Notes: generated by a model from the letters alone, not told the origin. DNA of 64,000 bases from Scalesia atractyloides (GCA_947069175.1 CAMTDV010000017.1:44835137-44899136); one strand, 5' to 3'; shown: positions 46,969 through 59,341, numbered from the stretch's first letter. Program-made: numbers and translations.

Positions 46969-47817
46969 TTATCCCGCCCTGGATTTTGTTGACGCCTTCA
47001 TCGAAGAGGAATAGCATTCCTTCGCCTCCTGTTGGTCATTTTCCACTTTGACTACCCCCCAAGGAGTAGGGATCTTGATACACTGATGATAGGTGGAAGG
47101 CACAACCTTCATATCATGAATCCATGGCCTACCTAATATAATATTATAGCAAGATAATGAATCCATGATACAAAAATGCTGCATTGAATTCACTCCTTCA
47201 ATATATACAGGCAACTTTATTTCTCCAACAGTATTCTTTGCTTCTCCCCAGAATCCTACAAGCACAATGGACTTCGAGGTAATCTCCATTTCTGGGATAT
47301 TCATCCTTTTCAGGGTCTCCAACTGGATGATGTTGACCGAGCTCCCGTTGTCCACCAGTATCCTGCGTACAAAATGGTTAGCGATATATAAAGTAATCAC
47401 CAAACCATCATGGTGAGGATCCTGGATGTTATCCCAGTCGTCACTATCGAATGTTATGACTTTGTCATTAGTAAGCATTGTCATCCTGGTTAGTTTGTCT
47501 CCCCTTTCTGCCTTAGCTTCCTTGGCATGCCTTTTAGCCGCAAAATAAGAAGTCCCGCATATGTCGGATCCTCCGGATATAAAGTTGATTATCTTGGCGT
47601 CTGATGGAGGTGATGCTGCTCGTTCAGGATCCTTATCAGCATCCTGACCCTTATTCTTCTTTTTACCGAGAAGGTCTTTCAAGTAACCTTTGCTCAGCAA
47701 ATAGTTTATCTCCTTCCTCAGAGCTATGCAATCTTCTGTTACATGTCCAAAATCTTCATGGAAGGCACACCACTTAGATCCTTCCAATCTGCATTTTGCT
47801 GGTTCTTCCTTGGCCAT
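46969..47817 (-). pseudogene. Tat element Gag C-terminus and protease
   Basis: It includes a zinc-knuckle-like CAFHEDFGHVTEDC near the start, a Lys/Asp-rich linker, then protease motif ILVDNGSSVNII (D-N/T-G form common in Tat elements) and the second protease signature IILGRPWIHDM. It ends before the linker to reverse transcriptase. Confidence 0.82.
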
Positions 47818-49333
47818 CTTGCCTTATCTCCTAAACTCTGCATGGCATATATCAGCTCAAGAACATTAACAGAAAAACAATATTCTGATAACTCAGGATA
47901 TTCTTCAGCATCCTCATCCTTAATGGCATTCACTCTCTTGCTGTCATTTTTAGTATACGGCTTAGAGCGGTATGGTTTGTATGAAGATTCCGACTTTCTG
48001 TTTGTTGATTCGTATGTTGAGGATGCATTCATCCTCTCTTGCATTTTCTTTTCATCTTCAAGCCTGATATATCTTAGAGCCATATTCCGAGCTTCGTCCA
48101 GGTTCCTGCAAGGGTTCATAACAAGATCTTGATAAAACTGGGAATCCTTCTGTAATCCCATCTTGAATGCCTGAACAACCATAGCAATATCAAGGTGTGG
48201 GATATCCAAGGATTCCCTGCTAAACTTGTTTATGTAATCCATTAAGGATTCTTGAGGGCCTTGTGTTATCCTGTAAAGGTCACTTGTTAGTTTTTCAAAA
48301 CTTCTACTACAAGAAAACTGACTGTTAAACAGATTAACCAAATGAGCAAATGATGTAATCGAGTAAGGTGGAACGTTTAAAAGCCATTTCAAAGCTGATC
48401 CTGTTAGGGGTGGAACCAAAGCCTTCATACGCAAGCCTCCTTAAGATCTGGTGGGATAGGATTTACTTCCAGCCTCTCCCTATACTGAGCAATATGCTCT
48501 TCAGGATCCGTCGTCCCATCATAAAGCTTTATGTTGGGAGTTTGGAATCTCTTTGGGATTTCAGCATCACAAATGTGGCGAGCGAAGCGGGATATGTTGT
48601 GACTATCCTGGGATACTTCCGGTATGGGCTGCACTACCCCAGGTACACTTGATATCATATCCTTCAGTTTCTGAAGCTCTCTAGAGAGTGCTGAGGTTAC
48701 ACTTGTATCCTGCGAAGATCCAACATTGTTAGTAGCAAGAGTATTAACATTATTAGATAGGTTACCAGTCTGTTGATTCTGGCCATATCCTGGAGCGTAT
48801 CCTGGGCCCCTCACAGTCGAAATCCTGGCTGATGGGGGTATCTTAGGAACATTGCTCTAGGAACGGCTTGGTACGACATTGCCCTGATTATCCTCAGTAT
48901 ACACCACTGAACTAAAGTTCAGATTTCTGGGCTGCAAGGGAGTGACAACATCCTCAGCAGGTCTCTTGGAGTTGGACTTCAAGAGTTGTATTTCCCTCAT
49001 TAGAAGCTGGTTAGTTTCATGCTGCTTCTTCATTTGATCCTGTATGCTACCAAACAAAGATAAAATTTCGTCATTAGAAGCCATAATAGGAGTTCTCCCT
49101 GGGACACCAGATTTGTAGACATTGTGAGCAGGCAGAGTGTCTCTGGATGGAGGTGGTGGAAGCACTGAACCAATTATAGCTGAGGTTGTAGCAGGTGTGG
49201 AGGAAGAGCTCATGTTTGATTTCAAAGCCATCGAAAATAGTTGTGAGAAACGTTTCGAAAATAGAAAGCCAAGTAATGATTTTAACAAAGCTTTTAGTAG
49301 AAATAGCACCACTTGCCCCATGGTGGGCGCCAA
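47739..49333 (-). pseudogene. Tat element Gag (frameshifted)
   Basis: It starts at Met 49333, three bases from the LTR. Segments are 49333-48857 (serine-rich start, then QDQMKKQHETNQLL coiled coil), 48814-48425 (FQTPNIKLYDGTTDPEEHI) and 48434-47739 (the gag core LTGSALKWLLNVPPYSI and FKMGLQKDSQFYQDL). Stops near 48857 and a frameshift near 48430 separate the pieces. Confidence 0.82.
49316..49332 (-). other. Tat element primer-binding site
   Basis: The minus strand reads TGGCGCCCACCATGGGG, starting 3 bases after the 5' LTR. The TGGCGCC start is usual for Tat/Athila elements and differs from the Met-tRNA type of the other elements. The gag ATG is adjacent. Which tRNA it pairs with cannot be settled here. 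Confidence 0.7.
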
Positions 49334-49335
49334 AT

Positions 49336-50078
49336 TGTTTTGGTAAAAAATTACCGAAGCAATTTAGTGATCAAATTAGTTTTGTGAGATAGTGTGCTAA
49401 CAGTGTTTATAAATGACGTGTTGGTTTGCTTGTTTATAAAAACAGTTTTCAGGATATAGATCAGGATATTGAGCTATATTACCAATCAAACAATGAGCGA
49501 AAATGTAAAGGTTGACAGGAGATGTACGAGGAAAGCCTTTGATCAATCTAGATCTCCGGCATAAAACCTCGGGAGCTGACAATCGTAGCTTCCTTGTTCT
49601 TCTTATTACTTCAAAACTCAGGATACAGTGCAGGATAATCCCCAGATCGTTGCTAAGTGTTACAAAAATTGCTAGTGAAGAGTGTTTGTGTGTAATTGCG
49701 ATAGAAAGTGTTAGAATACGAGAGTAGTGAGTGTCAGTGCCGTGACCTATCGATCTTTTTATCCGGTATTTATAGTTACAAAGAAAAACAACTCTCCTAC
49801 AATGGTGGGATGCCTTGGAATATTCGCTAGTGAATGTTATTGACCAAGTATTGCGGTTTCAACGTCTTTCTTCTAACCATTTAGACCGAGTCCTCAGGTG
49901 AACGAGTCTTCGTGAACGTTGTGATCCTGCAGCTATGACCTGCACACGATTAATTAGTAGTCTCCATGATACTGCCCCAGGATGTTACCAATATCCTGGT
50001 CTGGTATCCTGATCATTAACAGCTGTAATTAAGTCAAGATATAGTTCAGGATATGGACTTAGAATTTCACCCATAACA
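49336..50078 (-). repeat. Tat element 5' LTR (743 bp)
   Basis: It runs from TGTTTTGGTAAAAAATT to CACCCATAACA, aligned throughout with 29164-29908. It is rich in AGGATAT/ATATCCTG motifs, which recur across the internal region too. Confidence 0.9.
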
Positions 50079-50083
50079 ATGAG

Positions 50084-51029
50084 GATGAATTTTTATCTAA
50101 TCTCATTCTCAGTGATTTTAAATCATGTGCTTGAAGGCCCTAAATCATTACCAGGCTTAAGAAATAAGTATGTGTCCACCATAAGTTATATTTCATTGAC
50201 ATTCATGGACCTTATTTCAAATGGAATATTCACATACTTTATTTATCAATTAAAGATTATCTACTTGTATCTAAATTTGTCTCCTATGGTCCACGGTCTT
50301 AAAGAAATCTATTCATATATATACTTAATATGATTTCATTAAATATGTCCCTAAGCTTCTTATGACATCTAGACATTAAGGAAATAAAATAAAGTCTAAC
50401 ATATATATGATAGGTTCCCACGTCACGTACCTCATTGAAATTTCTCTTGTAGCATTTATAGATATATCAAATATCAGTGGGAGCATTAGGTGTCTTAATA
50501 ATAACTTGCAATAGTTGCTAGATGTGGGGGAGTGAAAACTTCATATTACTTCAATTTCCACCTCTTGTACAAGACACTACTCCATCTCGACCATTGTTCT
50601 ATTAAACTTGTCTCCTTAGAATTTAATGCTACTCTACAAAAGTTTTACTGTTGATTAACTGTGGGCACACTCAGATTTCTTACCAAAACTAAAATAATCC
50701 TCAACAAGAGAAACTACAACGACTAAGTCATTAATTTGTTTTTCTATTAGAATTTGTTGTTCTTTTAATAACTACCCTAAACATGCGGAGTTTCTAAAGA
50801 CTTCTAAGGTTTGTGGGAGCAGTAAAAGTTTTTATCATGACTTGCAAAGAATACAAGATGGGGGGGGGGGGAGGAGAGTCACTAAATTTTACTTCGAATT
50901 TAACTCCACTTACACCTATTGTACACCATACTGCACCAACTCTTACACTTAGAATCCTGAAAAATGATAGCAACCTAACCGAGAGCTAATCCATAAAACT
51001 GAAACTCCTACTAAACCCAATAATCAACT
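50084..51029 (+). other. Copia internal remnant, no clear domain
   Basis: By position this should be integrase. It is AT-rich with many stops. A 12-base G run is at 50860-50871. I could not identify motifs. Confidence 0.45.
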
Positions 51030-52290
51030 CAAGAGGTCATCTAGGTTTAAAAGCCTACTAACTATGATGATTACATATCCTTCTTGACTAAAGTCGAAAT
51101 GGATTTTGGAAAAGTTTGCTGATCCTATCTCTTCTAATCAAGCCATTAGCGTCAATCAATATTTAAAATGAAATAAAACTCTTTTCTAGTAAAAATGGAT
51201 TTTATGTGTTTGAATAACCTTTGGGATTTGATTGAATTACCTGAGAGTGTTCATACCAAACCAAATCCGAATATAAACGTTAACGAAAATTTTTTTATAA
51301 GCCAATAAAATCCACGTATGAGTTAATGCAAACATCAAATATTAATGCATTAATTTTCATCAAGAACCAAATGGATTAATGTACCTACCTCAAAATGAGT
51401 GAGAGCAACTAAAACAAACTTGTCTCTATATAGATGACATTCTTTGACAAGTATACGTTGTATAAGTCAAAGCATTGTTAACACAAACTCTGATATAATA
51501 GATCTCAGAGATATCTCTTACATGATAGATATGATAACATACCGAGATAGACCCAATGGGACATTAGTTTCGTTCCATAAGTTTAACTTTAAATGGATCC
51601 TTACATATGTAACAAACAATTTTGCTCTCCTTTAGAGGATAATAGGATCAATGAAATTATTTACTTATGCTTCATTAATTAGAAGCCTTATGTAGTAATG
51701 TCTATACTCGTTTAGATATTACTCACATTGCAACACACTAGATATGTCTAGATTAATGTGAAGCATCTAATAGGGTATTACAATATCTTTAAAAGAAACG
51801 AGAGGCTAGAATTTAAAGAAGTAGTGAGAACTCAAACCGGTTGATTACTCTAACTTTGTAACATTCAAAGATGACAAAATGTAATTTCGGGTATATCCTT
51901 ATGTCAGCAGACAAAACCTATCTCGTGGATAAGTGATAATAAACAGATAACAACAGCCTAAGTTATAACGACATAAAAATGTTGTTGATCACAAAGCAAT
52001 AGTCACTAAATGTTGTTGAAAATTTATCAGTGGACTCATAAGTTTATTAACTCCGTATAAATTATATACTGAAGACTTGTTGTGATAAAGTCAGCTACCA
52101 TGCCTTCTTGAACAGTATACGAAATTAATTATTCGTTTATGAACGAATTGAGGAAAATCTTTGTATTGAATGGACTAATGATATGCTTAAGGATCCTACA
52201 CTAAAGTCTATCACCCATAACTATTATGTGAGCGCTTATAATAATGTCGAGTCTATTGATGACTATGCACGACTGCATATCGTACTATGA
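51030..52290 (+). pseudogene. Copia reverse transcriptase and RNase H, heavily decayed
   Basis: Fragments are readable across frames. The pre-RT segment is near 51035 (RSSRFKSLL) and a LWDLIELPESV-like piece near 51220-51255. The catalytic box CLYIDDIL is at 51421-51444, followed at once by a stop. A SLM...YTRLDITHI-like RNase H entry is near 51690-51730, and an SNFVTFKDDKM-like segment near 51845-51880. The C-terminal WTNDMLKDPTLKSITH is near 52165-52215. The order matches Ty1/copia pol, and stops and frameshifts are frequent. Confidence 0.75.
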
Positions 52291-52591
52291 AAAAATTAAC
52301 TATTAATTTTTCCTCATCAGTTTGATTTTGTATGTATATAACATATGTTCTGCCAGTATAATGACATATGGACAAATGTAAATACAAATCAAACATTAAA
52401 GGGCTTACTTGCGTATTTTGATCATAATTGTTAGGTTTTAAATTGAGGTTGTAGTATGACTAATGGGGGTCCTGGGTCTCATAATGACTCAACGAGTGTA
52501 TTTCTCATCTACGATTCTTGGTTTAAAGCTAAAATTAGTGTTAACACCTGATCAAGATTATCTAATGCTCAAGATAAATGATTATTCGGTT

Positions 52592-52600
52592 AAGTGGGAG
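52592..52600 (+). other. Copia polypurine tract
   Basis: AAGTGGGAG lies two bases before the 3' LTR start at 52603, a typical copia plus-strand primer. Confidence 0.75.
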
Positions 52601-52602
52601 AA

Positions 52603-52992
52603 TGTAAAACTAAATATGTATTTATATGTATTTATTGTAGTAGCTATCATTATCATTTTTGGTAATTGTTGATGGACCATTTACCCTCATTAACTAATTG
52701 GGTTTCCCCTTGGATGTATATAAGGAGATTACTAGAGAGGGATTAGGGTTAGAGAGACAATCATAACATCACATCAAATTTGTCCCTCCTCTCTCTCCAT
52801 ATTACGAGTTCTTCAACCCTAAAGAAGTCGGTACTACCATCGATAACATACATCCTAAAGGGGAACCAGATCAAGCTGACAACTATGTCGAACTCTGTGG
52901 CTGCGTTCCTGACTGGATTCTCTGCTGGTCTGTCTGCTGTAACATGTATAATTTACATGTTTTCTATTACGTTTAAACAAAGCTGATCAACA
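52603..52992 (+). repeat. Copia 3' LTR (390 bp)
   Basis: It runs from TGTAAAACTAAATATG to GCTGATCAACA. TATATAA is at 52716-52722. It aligns with 8706-8993 over its 5' two-thirds and with 9545-9883 over its 3' part. Confidence 0.9.
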
Positions 52993-52997
52993 AGCGG

Positions 52998-53549
52998 GCC
53001 TAGTCTGTAAAAATATAGGTATTTTGTATATAAAAATTGAGTGACATCATGTATTCTTGCCTACTTGGACCGTAACATCATATATGCAAGTAATTTTACA
53101 TAGAAGTATTCTTGCTTGGTCCACTGGCTTGGCTACAGTTGAGTTGACTGTGTATTTAAACCTTCACCCTTTTAAAGAGCGATTGATCCGTACCTCACAT
53201 AACTTCTAAAACTGTTATGAAACGGTTATCTTATATGATATGGCAATTGAAACATTCCCTTTATTCAACCATAATTAGTAGGTGGTAAAAAACTATTTAA
53301 TTTACAGTACCAATAATAGGTTTTGAAACCAAGCCACCCAACTAGTTTTAATCTTATAACTCCTTTAACCAAGCAAATATATGAATAATTAATAATAGTA
53401 TCAAAAATAGTTTGAAAGTTACGAAATAATTTGTTGTTTTTGAAACTAAAATAGATATGGATACTAACACCGAATGAAGAAAAAAAAAGAGAAAACACAA
53501 CATATAAAGAGATACTATAACAAAACAAATGAAACTGAAAGAATAAAGT
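52998..53549. other. Intergenic spacer
   Basis: AT-rich host DNA right of the copia target site. No gene, RNA or repeat was recognised. Confidence 0.5.
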
Positions 53550-53557
53550 AATACAGT

Positions 53558-54037
53558 TGGGGCTGTAAACGAACCAAACGTTCGGCGAACAGTTCATTAA
53601 CCATTCGACGGGAAGTTCGTTTGTTCGTTTGTTCGTTTACTAAACAAACGAACACGAACAAGAAATTTTGTTCGTTTAGTTAAAGGAACAAACCTGAACA
53701 GATTCGTTTATGTTCGTTCGTTTTTAGTTTTTATATTTATTTAAATACTTTAAAATTCCGACAAATTAAATATCCAATAAGTGTCAGCGTATTACATATT
53801 TTGTTCATGAATGATTGTTTGTATTCAGGAACATTAGTTTGTGTTCGTTTTTGCTCGTTGCCTAAAATTAACAAACAAACACAAATGAACACAAACAAGT
53901 TCATTTCCTTAACAAACAAACACGAATGTAAAATCTTGTTCGATAAGTGTTTATGAACGGTTAAAAACACATATATTTTTTAACAAATAAACACGAACAT
54001 GATCTTTTTCGTGTTCGTTTGGCTCGTTTGAAGCCCA
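53558..54037. mobile_element. hAT-like MITE (480 bp)
   Basis: The ends are inverted repeats: GGGCTGTAAACGAACCAAAC and the complement of GTTTGGCTCGTTTGAAGCCC, 17 of 20 matching. Inside, GTTCGTTT and AAACGAAC motifs recur in both directions. Flanking 8-mers AATACAGT (53550-53557) and AATACTGA (54038-54045) match at 6 of 8, fitting an old hAT-type duplication. Non-coding. Confidence 0.7.
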
Positions 54038-54045
54038 AATACTGA

Positions 54046-55503
54046 TACATAACTGAAGTTATTTTCTTTGTAATCGAAGATAAAGATTTGTTCATACCTT
54101 TATATTCACCAAAATAAATAATATATTCTATAACATGTTATCACTTATCACATATTAACCAAGTTTGATAGTGCTATTAAATAGTCAGTACGTCAAAGGC
54201 TGTGGTGGGGCAAATAGATTCCTAACGTGGTCCTCGTCTTCTAATAATGACACTAATTTAACAATACATCATAATAATATATTTTTCAAAATAAACTTTA
54301 CATCACATGTGTTATATATAATATTACACAAAAAAACACACTTTATCAAAGTTACAATTAAAAAAACTCAAAAATATTTTTTTAACGGTAAATTAGGATT
54401 ACTGACGAACCACTGAAGTATTATCGTGCCATCAGCGAAATCATCCGATCATATCCATCTCCGCTAGACATAATTTCTATACACCAATTAAAAAAACGAA
54501 AAAAACCCAATTTTTGTGATCCTTTTCCATAAATCATTTCACACCTTTTTTTTTAATAATAAATACCCCCGAAGAAAAGAACATTCTCATAATTTATCAA
54601 AAAAAAAGCCCTCCTGTAGCCGTCGGTGGAGGTCATTAATGGTGGTTAAATTTTTAACGGTCATAGTCGTTCAATCCTCCGCTCAAATTACTACTCTTTA
54701 ATTCTATTAAAACTTTTCTTTCACGTACGCGTCACATTCACTCTCAATCAATTTAATTTATTAAATTAAATTAAATTAATTCAATTCAATTCCACACCTC
54801 TCAAAATTTAATATGATCATCAGGAAACTGCTGAAAATTTTTAACCGATTCCACCATTTTTCGCGGGAAATATTTGATATCCGCCGACGCTTTCTTTAAT
54901 TTTCTTTCATCCCACCATTTTAACCAGTTTCTTGAATTTTTTTCTACATTAATCAGAAAAACCATTTGATTTTACCGATTTTCTGGTTAAACTAAAAAAA
55001 ACCCTAATCGAAAAATTAGATCTTTTGAATAATTGTATTGATAGTTGGAGTAGGTGTGTGGGTTTTGATTGATTTTGGGGGCAACTTCATCAAATTTGGA
55101 ATGACGATGGAGTTGCATCACAAATTGTTAATGATTTTGGGTTAGTTTTTTTTATAAATATTTTTGTTTGATTTGTTTGTTTGGTGCCCTCAAATTGATA
55201 TGCTTTATCCAATCTATTTTATTTTGTCGGTGGGTTTTATCTTTAACTTTTTTTTTCTTTTTTTTTTTTTTTGTAATTTTGGCAGGTGGGGTTTCTTGAG
55301 AATATTGTATCTTTTGGAATTTAGCCAAAAAGCCCACGGACTTTTGAGATCTTTATAATTCGAATTTGCGGTAAGAGATTATATTCTGTTTGGAGACTGT
55401 TTTTTGGCCAGTGGCTCTGCAAATTTGGTGAAGAAGTAGAATATGTTGGAGGAGAATTTGCAGAGTTTTTGATTAGTTTGTTTGAAGAAAAACAGAAAGT
55501 GCA
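54046..55503 (+). promoter_or_regulatory. Upstream region and probable 5' UTR of the kinase gene
   Basis: AT-rich, with (TTAAA)n at about 54755-54780 and CT-rich patches. A T-rich run ending GGCAG at 55249-55285 could be an intron acceptor in the 5' UTR, but I found no convincing matching donor. The in-frame TGA at 55483-55485 shows that coding cannot begin earlier than the Met at 55504 in this exon. No clear TATA box was chosen. Confidence 0.35.
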
Positions 55504-58500
55504 ATGACATTTGAGGCGGTTGATCATAGTCATGGTCATGACCATGATCATGATCATGATCATCAAGGTGTTGACAGCAAGAATGTTTTGGTGGGAATTC
55601 GGTTGAATGAATGCGGGAGGGAGCTTCTTGATTGGGCTATGGTGAAAGTTGCAGATTCAGGTGATCGTGTGATCGCGATTAATGTTTGTCGAAATTCAGG
55701 TAGTGTTTTTTATTTATTTATTTGGAGTGGTTCCTGTTGATGGGTATGTGTGTTTTTAATTTTGTGAAAATAAAGATTCAAGCTTCGTTTAATGTTGTGC
55801 AGATTCTGTATCCAAGTATAAGACTTTGTTGGATGATTATTTGGCTGATTATGAAGGTCTCTGTGATCACAAACAGGTACTTTTAGTTTCAAGATTTCCT
55901 TTTAACAGTGGTTATTTATTGGTTGCAGATTTTAGATTAAAACTAACTAAAAAAATAAAAGAATCTTGAAATTGGTTCTTTTTTTTTTGTAATGTTGAAC
56001 ACGGGTGGTTTTGCAGGTGGATCTCACTGGGCAGGTATTAAGAGGGAATTCAGTAAGAAAAGTTTTGGTTAGAGAAGCAAAGTTTTATTCCGCAGCTGCG
56101 GTTATTGTTGGGGTCAGCAAGATCAAAGCTTTTGGGTATGTAGATCTTAGGAAAGGAAAAAATAAAAAAACTCTTTTTCGTCTAGAAGCTCAAATTTAAA
56201 GACTCGTTTTTGCTTTTGATTGTGTGGTGTTAAAAACAGGATGTTGTTTTCGTTCTTATTGTTTTTTTTTTAATTCTGCAGGGGTTGGCTTTCAATCGCC
56301 AAATATTGCGCCAAGAAACTACCTTTAGCTACTGAAGTATTGGCTCTCCATAACGGGAAAGTTGTTTTCAAGAGGTTTTCAAATGGCGAGCTTTCAGGTT
56401 TTGTTTTTCCCTCATTTAAATGAGTCAAAATCTGATCATGAGGCATGCAATATAAGCAAGTCGGGTAACGGGTTGGGTCAATGGGTCAAATAAATATCCC
56501 CAATTCATCATTTCTTCAAAACAAAGCTATTGTCCTTGTGACTCTTAAGTGCCTTAGTGGGGGGCCTTCATTTTTGGGTTAAAAAGTAATGATTTTATGC
56601 AACAAGACAATGATTAGCAGCCCCCTCTCCCTCTACATGGGTCCACCTCTAGTTAGGCAGATGGTCGGTTCATTTCACAATTTGGTGATCTTAATGCACC
56701 CGGGAATTTAAATTTTGTCGGGTCACATAAAAGGATTAATATTATTGTTTCTTTCAAAAGTGTCAATGACAGATCCAAAGCCGAGTTTCTACTTGATCGG
56801 GAACACGCATTTAAAAGATACCCAATCTGAGTTTTGTGAATCTGAGGCATCGGATATGGGCAGACATAGTGTCGAAGGGGCTCAAAGTTTAAAAAACGGA
56901 GATATAAACTCATTCGAATTGAGAAAAAAAGCTTTGAGTTCGGTTTCAGTGGTAATAGAAGACTTTGCACATCAAAGGCCCGGTTGGCCACTACTTCGGG
57001 CCAATGGTGTGTTGACCCCATCAGCAAGGGAGGCTAGAAAAATGTCGGTGGTCAAGTGGGTCATGAACCTGCCAAACCGGTCTGCACCAGGAACGCCTAG
57101 GACCACTTCTTCATCTAGCACTGAAGTTAGCCCCAAGAGTTTGGGATCTGATTCGAGATCTGAATGCAGCATATTTACAACTACAAGTAATGAAAGTAAC
57201 ACACCAAAGAGCCATGAGTTGCCTGAAATCTTGAATTTTTTACTTAAAACTAACTCGTCTCGCTGCCAATGGATTGAGTTTGATCTACTCAAAGCCTCAA
57301 CTTCTCACTTTGCATCAGGTAATTAATATATATACTGAAGTCAAGGCATTTTTGTCCTTAATTGATTTAATATTTTTTTTAACTTGTGTTTTTGGCAGAG
57401 AATCTGATAGGGAAAGGTGGTTGTCATCGCGTGTATAAAGGCATATTTCCTGATGGAAAATCGGCGGCTGTCAAGATCAGGAAGTCTTCAAAAGAAGCAT
57501 GGAAAGATTATATTCTAGAAATCGACATTATGACATCACTAGATCACAAAAACATCACACCACTTTTAGGGATATGTGTGGAGGACGACAACTTAATCTC
57601 TGTTTATGATCTCGTGCCTAGAGGAAACCTGGAGGACAATTTACAGGGTGCGTGATTTTGTTAGAAAAGCCGAAGAATCGTGTTCTTAGTAAGTTTTATC
57701 TAATCTGTGTAATGATCATGATGCTTTGGTTTGGTATTCAGGTGTAATGAAGGATAGAGCTGTTTTATCATGGGAAATAAGACTGAATATAGCCATTGGA
57801 GTTGCAGAGGCTTTAAACTATTTGCATAAAGAATGCCTTAGGCCCGTTATTCATCGTGACATCAAGTCGTCAAACATTCTTCTTACTGATGAATTCGAGC
57901 CACAGGTACATCCTAGATTTTCATCTCAACCCAGACCAAACATGATTCGTTTTGGCCTACTACCAAACTCACCGACCCGCACATTTTCTTGTCTCTAAAG
58001 TAGGGGTCTGATTTTCTGAAACGATACGAAAACACGACACCAACCTAACGTAAAATTTGTGGGTTTGGGTCAGTTTTATGTCGAGCCCACGAACACGTTT
58101 AGCTAAACAGGTCGTGTTCATTCACCCGGCAGGTTCGTCGGTTGAACCGTTTAGCCCATTTATTTATTTAACTTTTAAAATGTGGTTTATGTAATAACTT
58201 AAACTATTTGGCTATTTGTATGCCAAATTTTATGAGTTTAAAATAACTAGCATATTCAAAACATAATTGCTTCAAAAAATAAAAATAATATGTAAGTACA
58301 GACTTTTAAAGTATTTATATGTGAAATTAAATATATTTTTTCGGAAGGGGTCGTGTTCATGTCAACCCGCGAATAAAAGTGTCTTGTTTGGGCTCAACCC
58401 GCTAACCCATGAACATGACCCTTTAGCAGCCCTACTCTTAAGTAATGCTTTCTGGATTCTTACGCATAATTTCGTTTCTGCAGCTATCAGATTTTGGGCT

Positions 58501-59341
58501 TGCGATATGGGGACCCACAACTTCGCCATTTCTGAGTCACAGCGATGTAGTAGGAACTTTTGGGTATCTTGCCCCTGAGTATTTCATGTATGGTAAAGTT
58601 AGTGAAAAGATTGATGTTTATTCTTTCGGGGTCGTTCTTCTAGAACTTTTAACAAGAAAACGACCCATAAGCTCGGATCCTATTAAAGGCGAAGATAGTT
58701 TGGTTATGTGGGTGAGTATCTTGAATCCGTTTGTGAGATCTTGTAAACCGACGAAAACATTTTCTTATGGTTCTAATCATATCAAGTGTAATCTAGGCAA
58801 AACCGAAGCTAGAAAAGGGTGATCTAGCAAGCATACTGGATGTTGATTTGGACAAAGAAGCCAACAAAAGTGAAATAGTTCGAATGGCGCTTGCAGCCAT
58901 GCTTTGTCTCACACGTTCTGCTAGACGACGTCCTACCATGAGTCAGGTTTGAACGAGTTATTTAATTGTTTTCAACATGATTAATTTATTCAGACTCAAG
59001 AAATGTATGGATTATATAAATGTTGGCAGGTTATAAAAATTTTACGCGGGGAGCATGATTTGGATGAGAGGGCATCTCAGAATGATTGGGAAGTGTCATG
59101 TAACAATTATGATCATGATCATGATGATGATGGTGATGACGATGAAGTTTATCCGGAATCAAATGCAGAGTCGCACTTGAGTCTTGCGTTTCTTGACGTT
59201 GAAGAAAAGTCAGGATGGTTTGGTAGTGTTGATGTAAAGCAGAATGCGCGTATATCGTTGGAAGGGTATTTGAGGGGAAGGTGGAGTCGATCTTCGAGTT
59301 TAGATTACTGTATAGGGAAAGCTGGTCTTGGAGAAATGTAA
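55504..59341 (+). CDS. USP-domain serine/threonine kinase (receptor-like cytoplasmic kinase class VI-like)
   Basis: Ten coding exons: 55504-55699, 55803-55876, 56017-56135, 56282-56397, 56761-57318, 57399-57647, 57742-57905, 58484-58711, 58797-58946, 59030-59341. All junctions are GT/AG and the joined frame is open for 721 residues. Residues 8-20 are His/Asp-rich (HSHGHDHDHDHDH). Residues 26-150 form a universal-stress-protein fold (KNVLVGIRLNE). A Ser-rich linker leads to the kinase from about 355: Gly-rich loop 359-366, ATP-site Lys380, catalytic loop HRDIKSSN with Asp477, DFG 495-497, APE 522-524. It is an RD kinase. The C-tail is acidic (DHDHDDDGDDDE). There is no signal peptide or membrane segment, so it is cytosolic or nuclear. 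USP domains bind nucleotides or dimerise; the target is unknown. Confidence 0.9.
58001..58434. mobile_element. hAT-like MITE in intron 7 of the kinase gene
   Basis: It is flanked by 8-mers CTCTAAAG (57993-58000) and CTCTTAAG (58435-58442), 7 of 8 matching. The ends are TAGGGGTCTG and GCAGCCCTA, short inverted repeats. It contains GGTCGTGTTCAT motifs in both halves. Non-coding, and it accounts for most of the 578-bp intron. Confidence 0.75.

Larger units (their letters stand above)
29164..50078 (-). mobile_element. Tat-lineage Ty3/gypsy element, interrupted by element 2
   Basis: LTRs are 29164-29908 (3' LTR) and 49336-50078 (5' LTR), with target duplication ATGAG (29159-29163 and 50079-50083). 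Gag, protease, reverse transcriptase, two RNase H-like domains and integrase run from 49333 down to 43708. A long 3' region follows, with tandem repeats and an antisense ORF on the plus strand near the 3' LTR. Dual RNase H, a TGGCGCC primer-binding site and an antisense ORF are hallmarks of the plant Tat (Retand/Ogre-like) lineage. Tekay element 2 is inserted at 32032 (target GTAAC). Coding is broken in many places. Confidence 0.9.
8706..52992 (+). mobile_element. Old Ty1/copia retrotransposon split by nested insertions
   Basis: The 5' LTR region is 8706-9883 and the 3' LTR is 52603-52992. Flanking 5-mers are AGTGG (8701-8705) and AGCGG (52993-52997), a target duplication with one change. A Met-tRNA primer-binding site lies at 9886-9897 and a polypurine tract at 52592-52600. 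Removing the nested insertions leaves internal segments 9884-11420, 21727-22148, 28435-29163 and 50084-52602. The last holds decayed reverse transcriptase and RNase H. The internal region is heavily mutated, so this is the oldest layer of the stack. Confidence 0.85.

Noticed and set aside
50860..50871. G12 tract as a functional G-rich element
   Set aside because: A lone homopolymer in decayed copia DNA; may be replication slippage or a sequencing artefact.
56715..57326. Independent 203-residue protein within the kinase gene
   Set aside because: It is exon 5 (56761-57318) extended into intron 4 and past the donor; splice sites at both ends join it in frame to the kinase.
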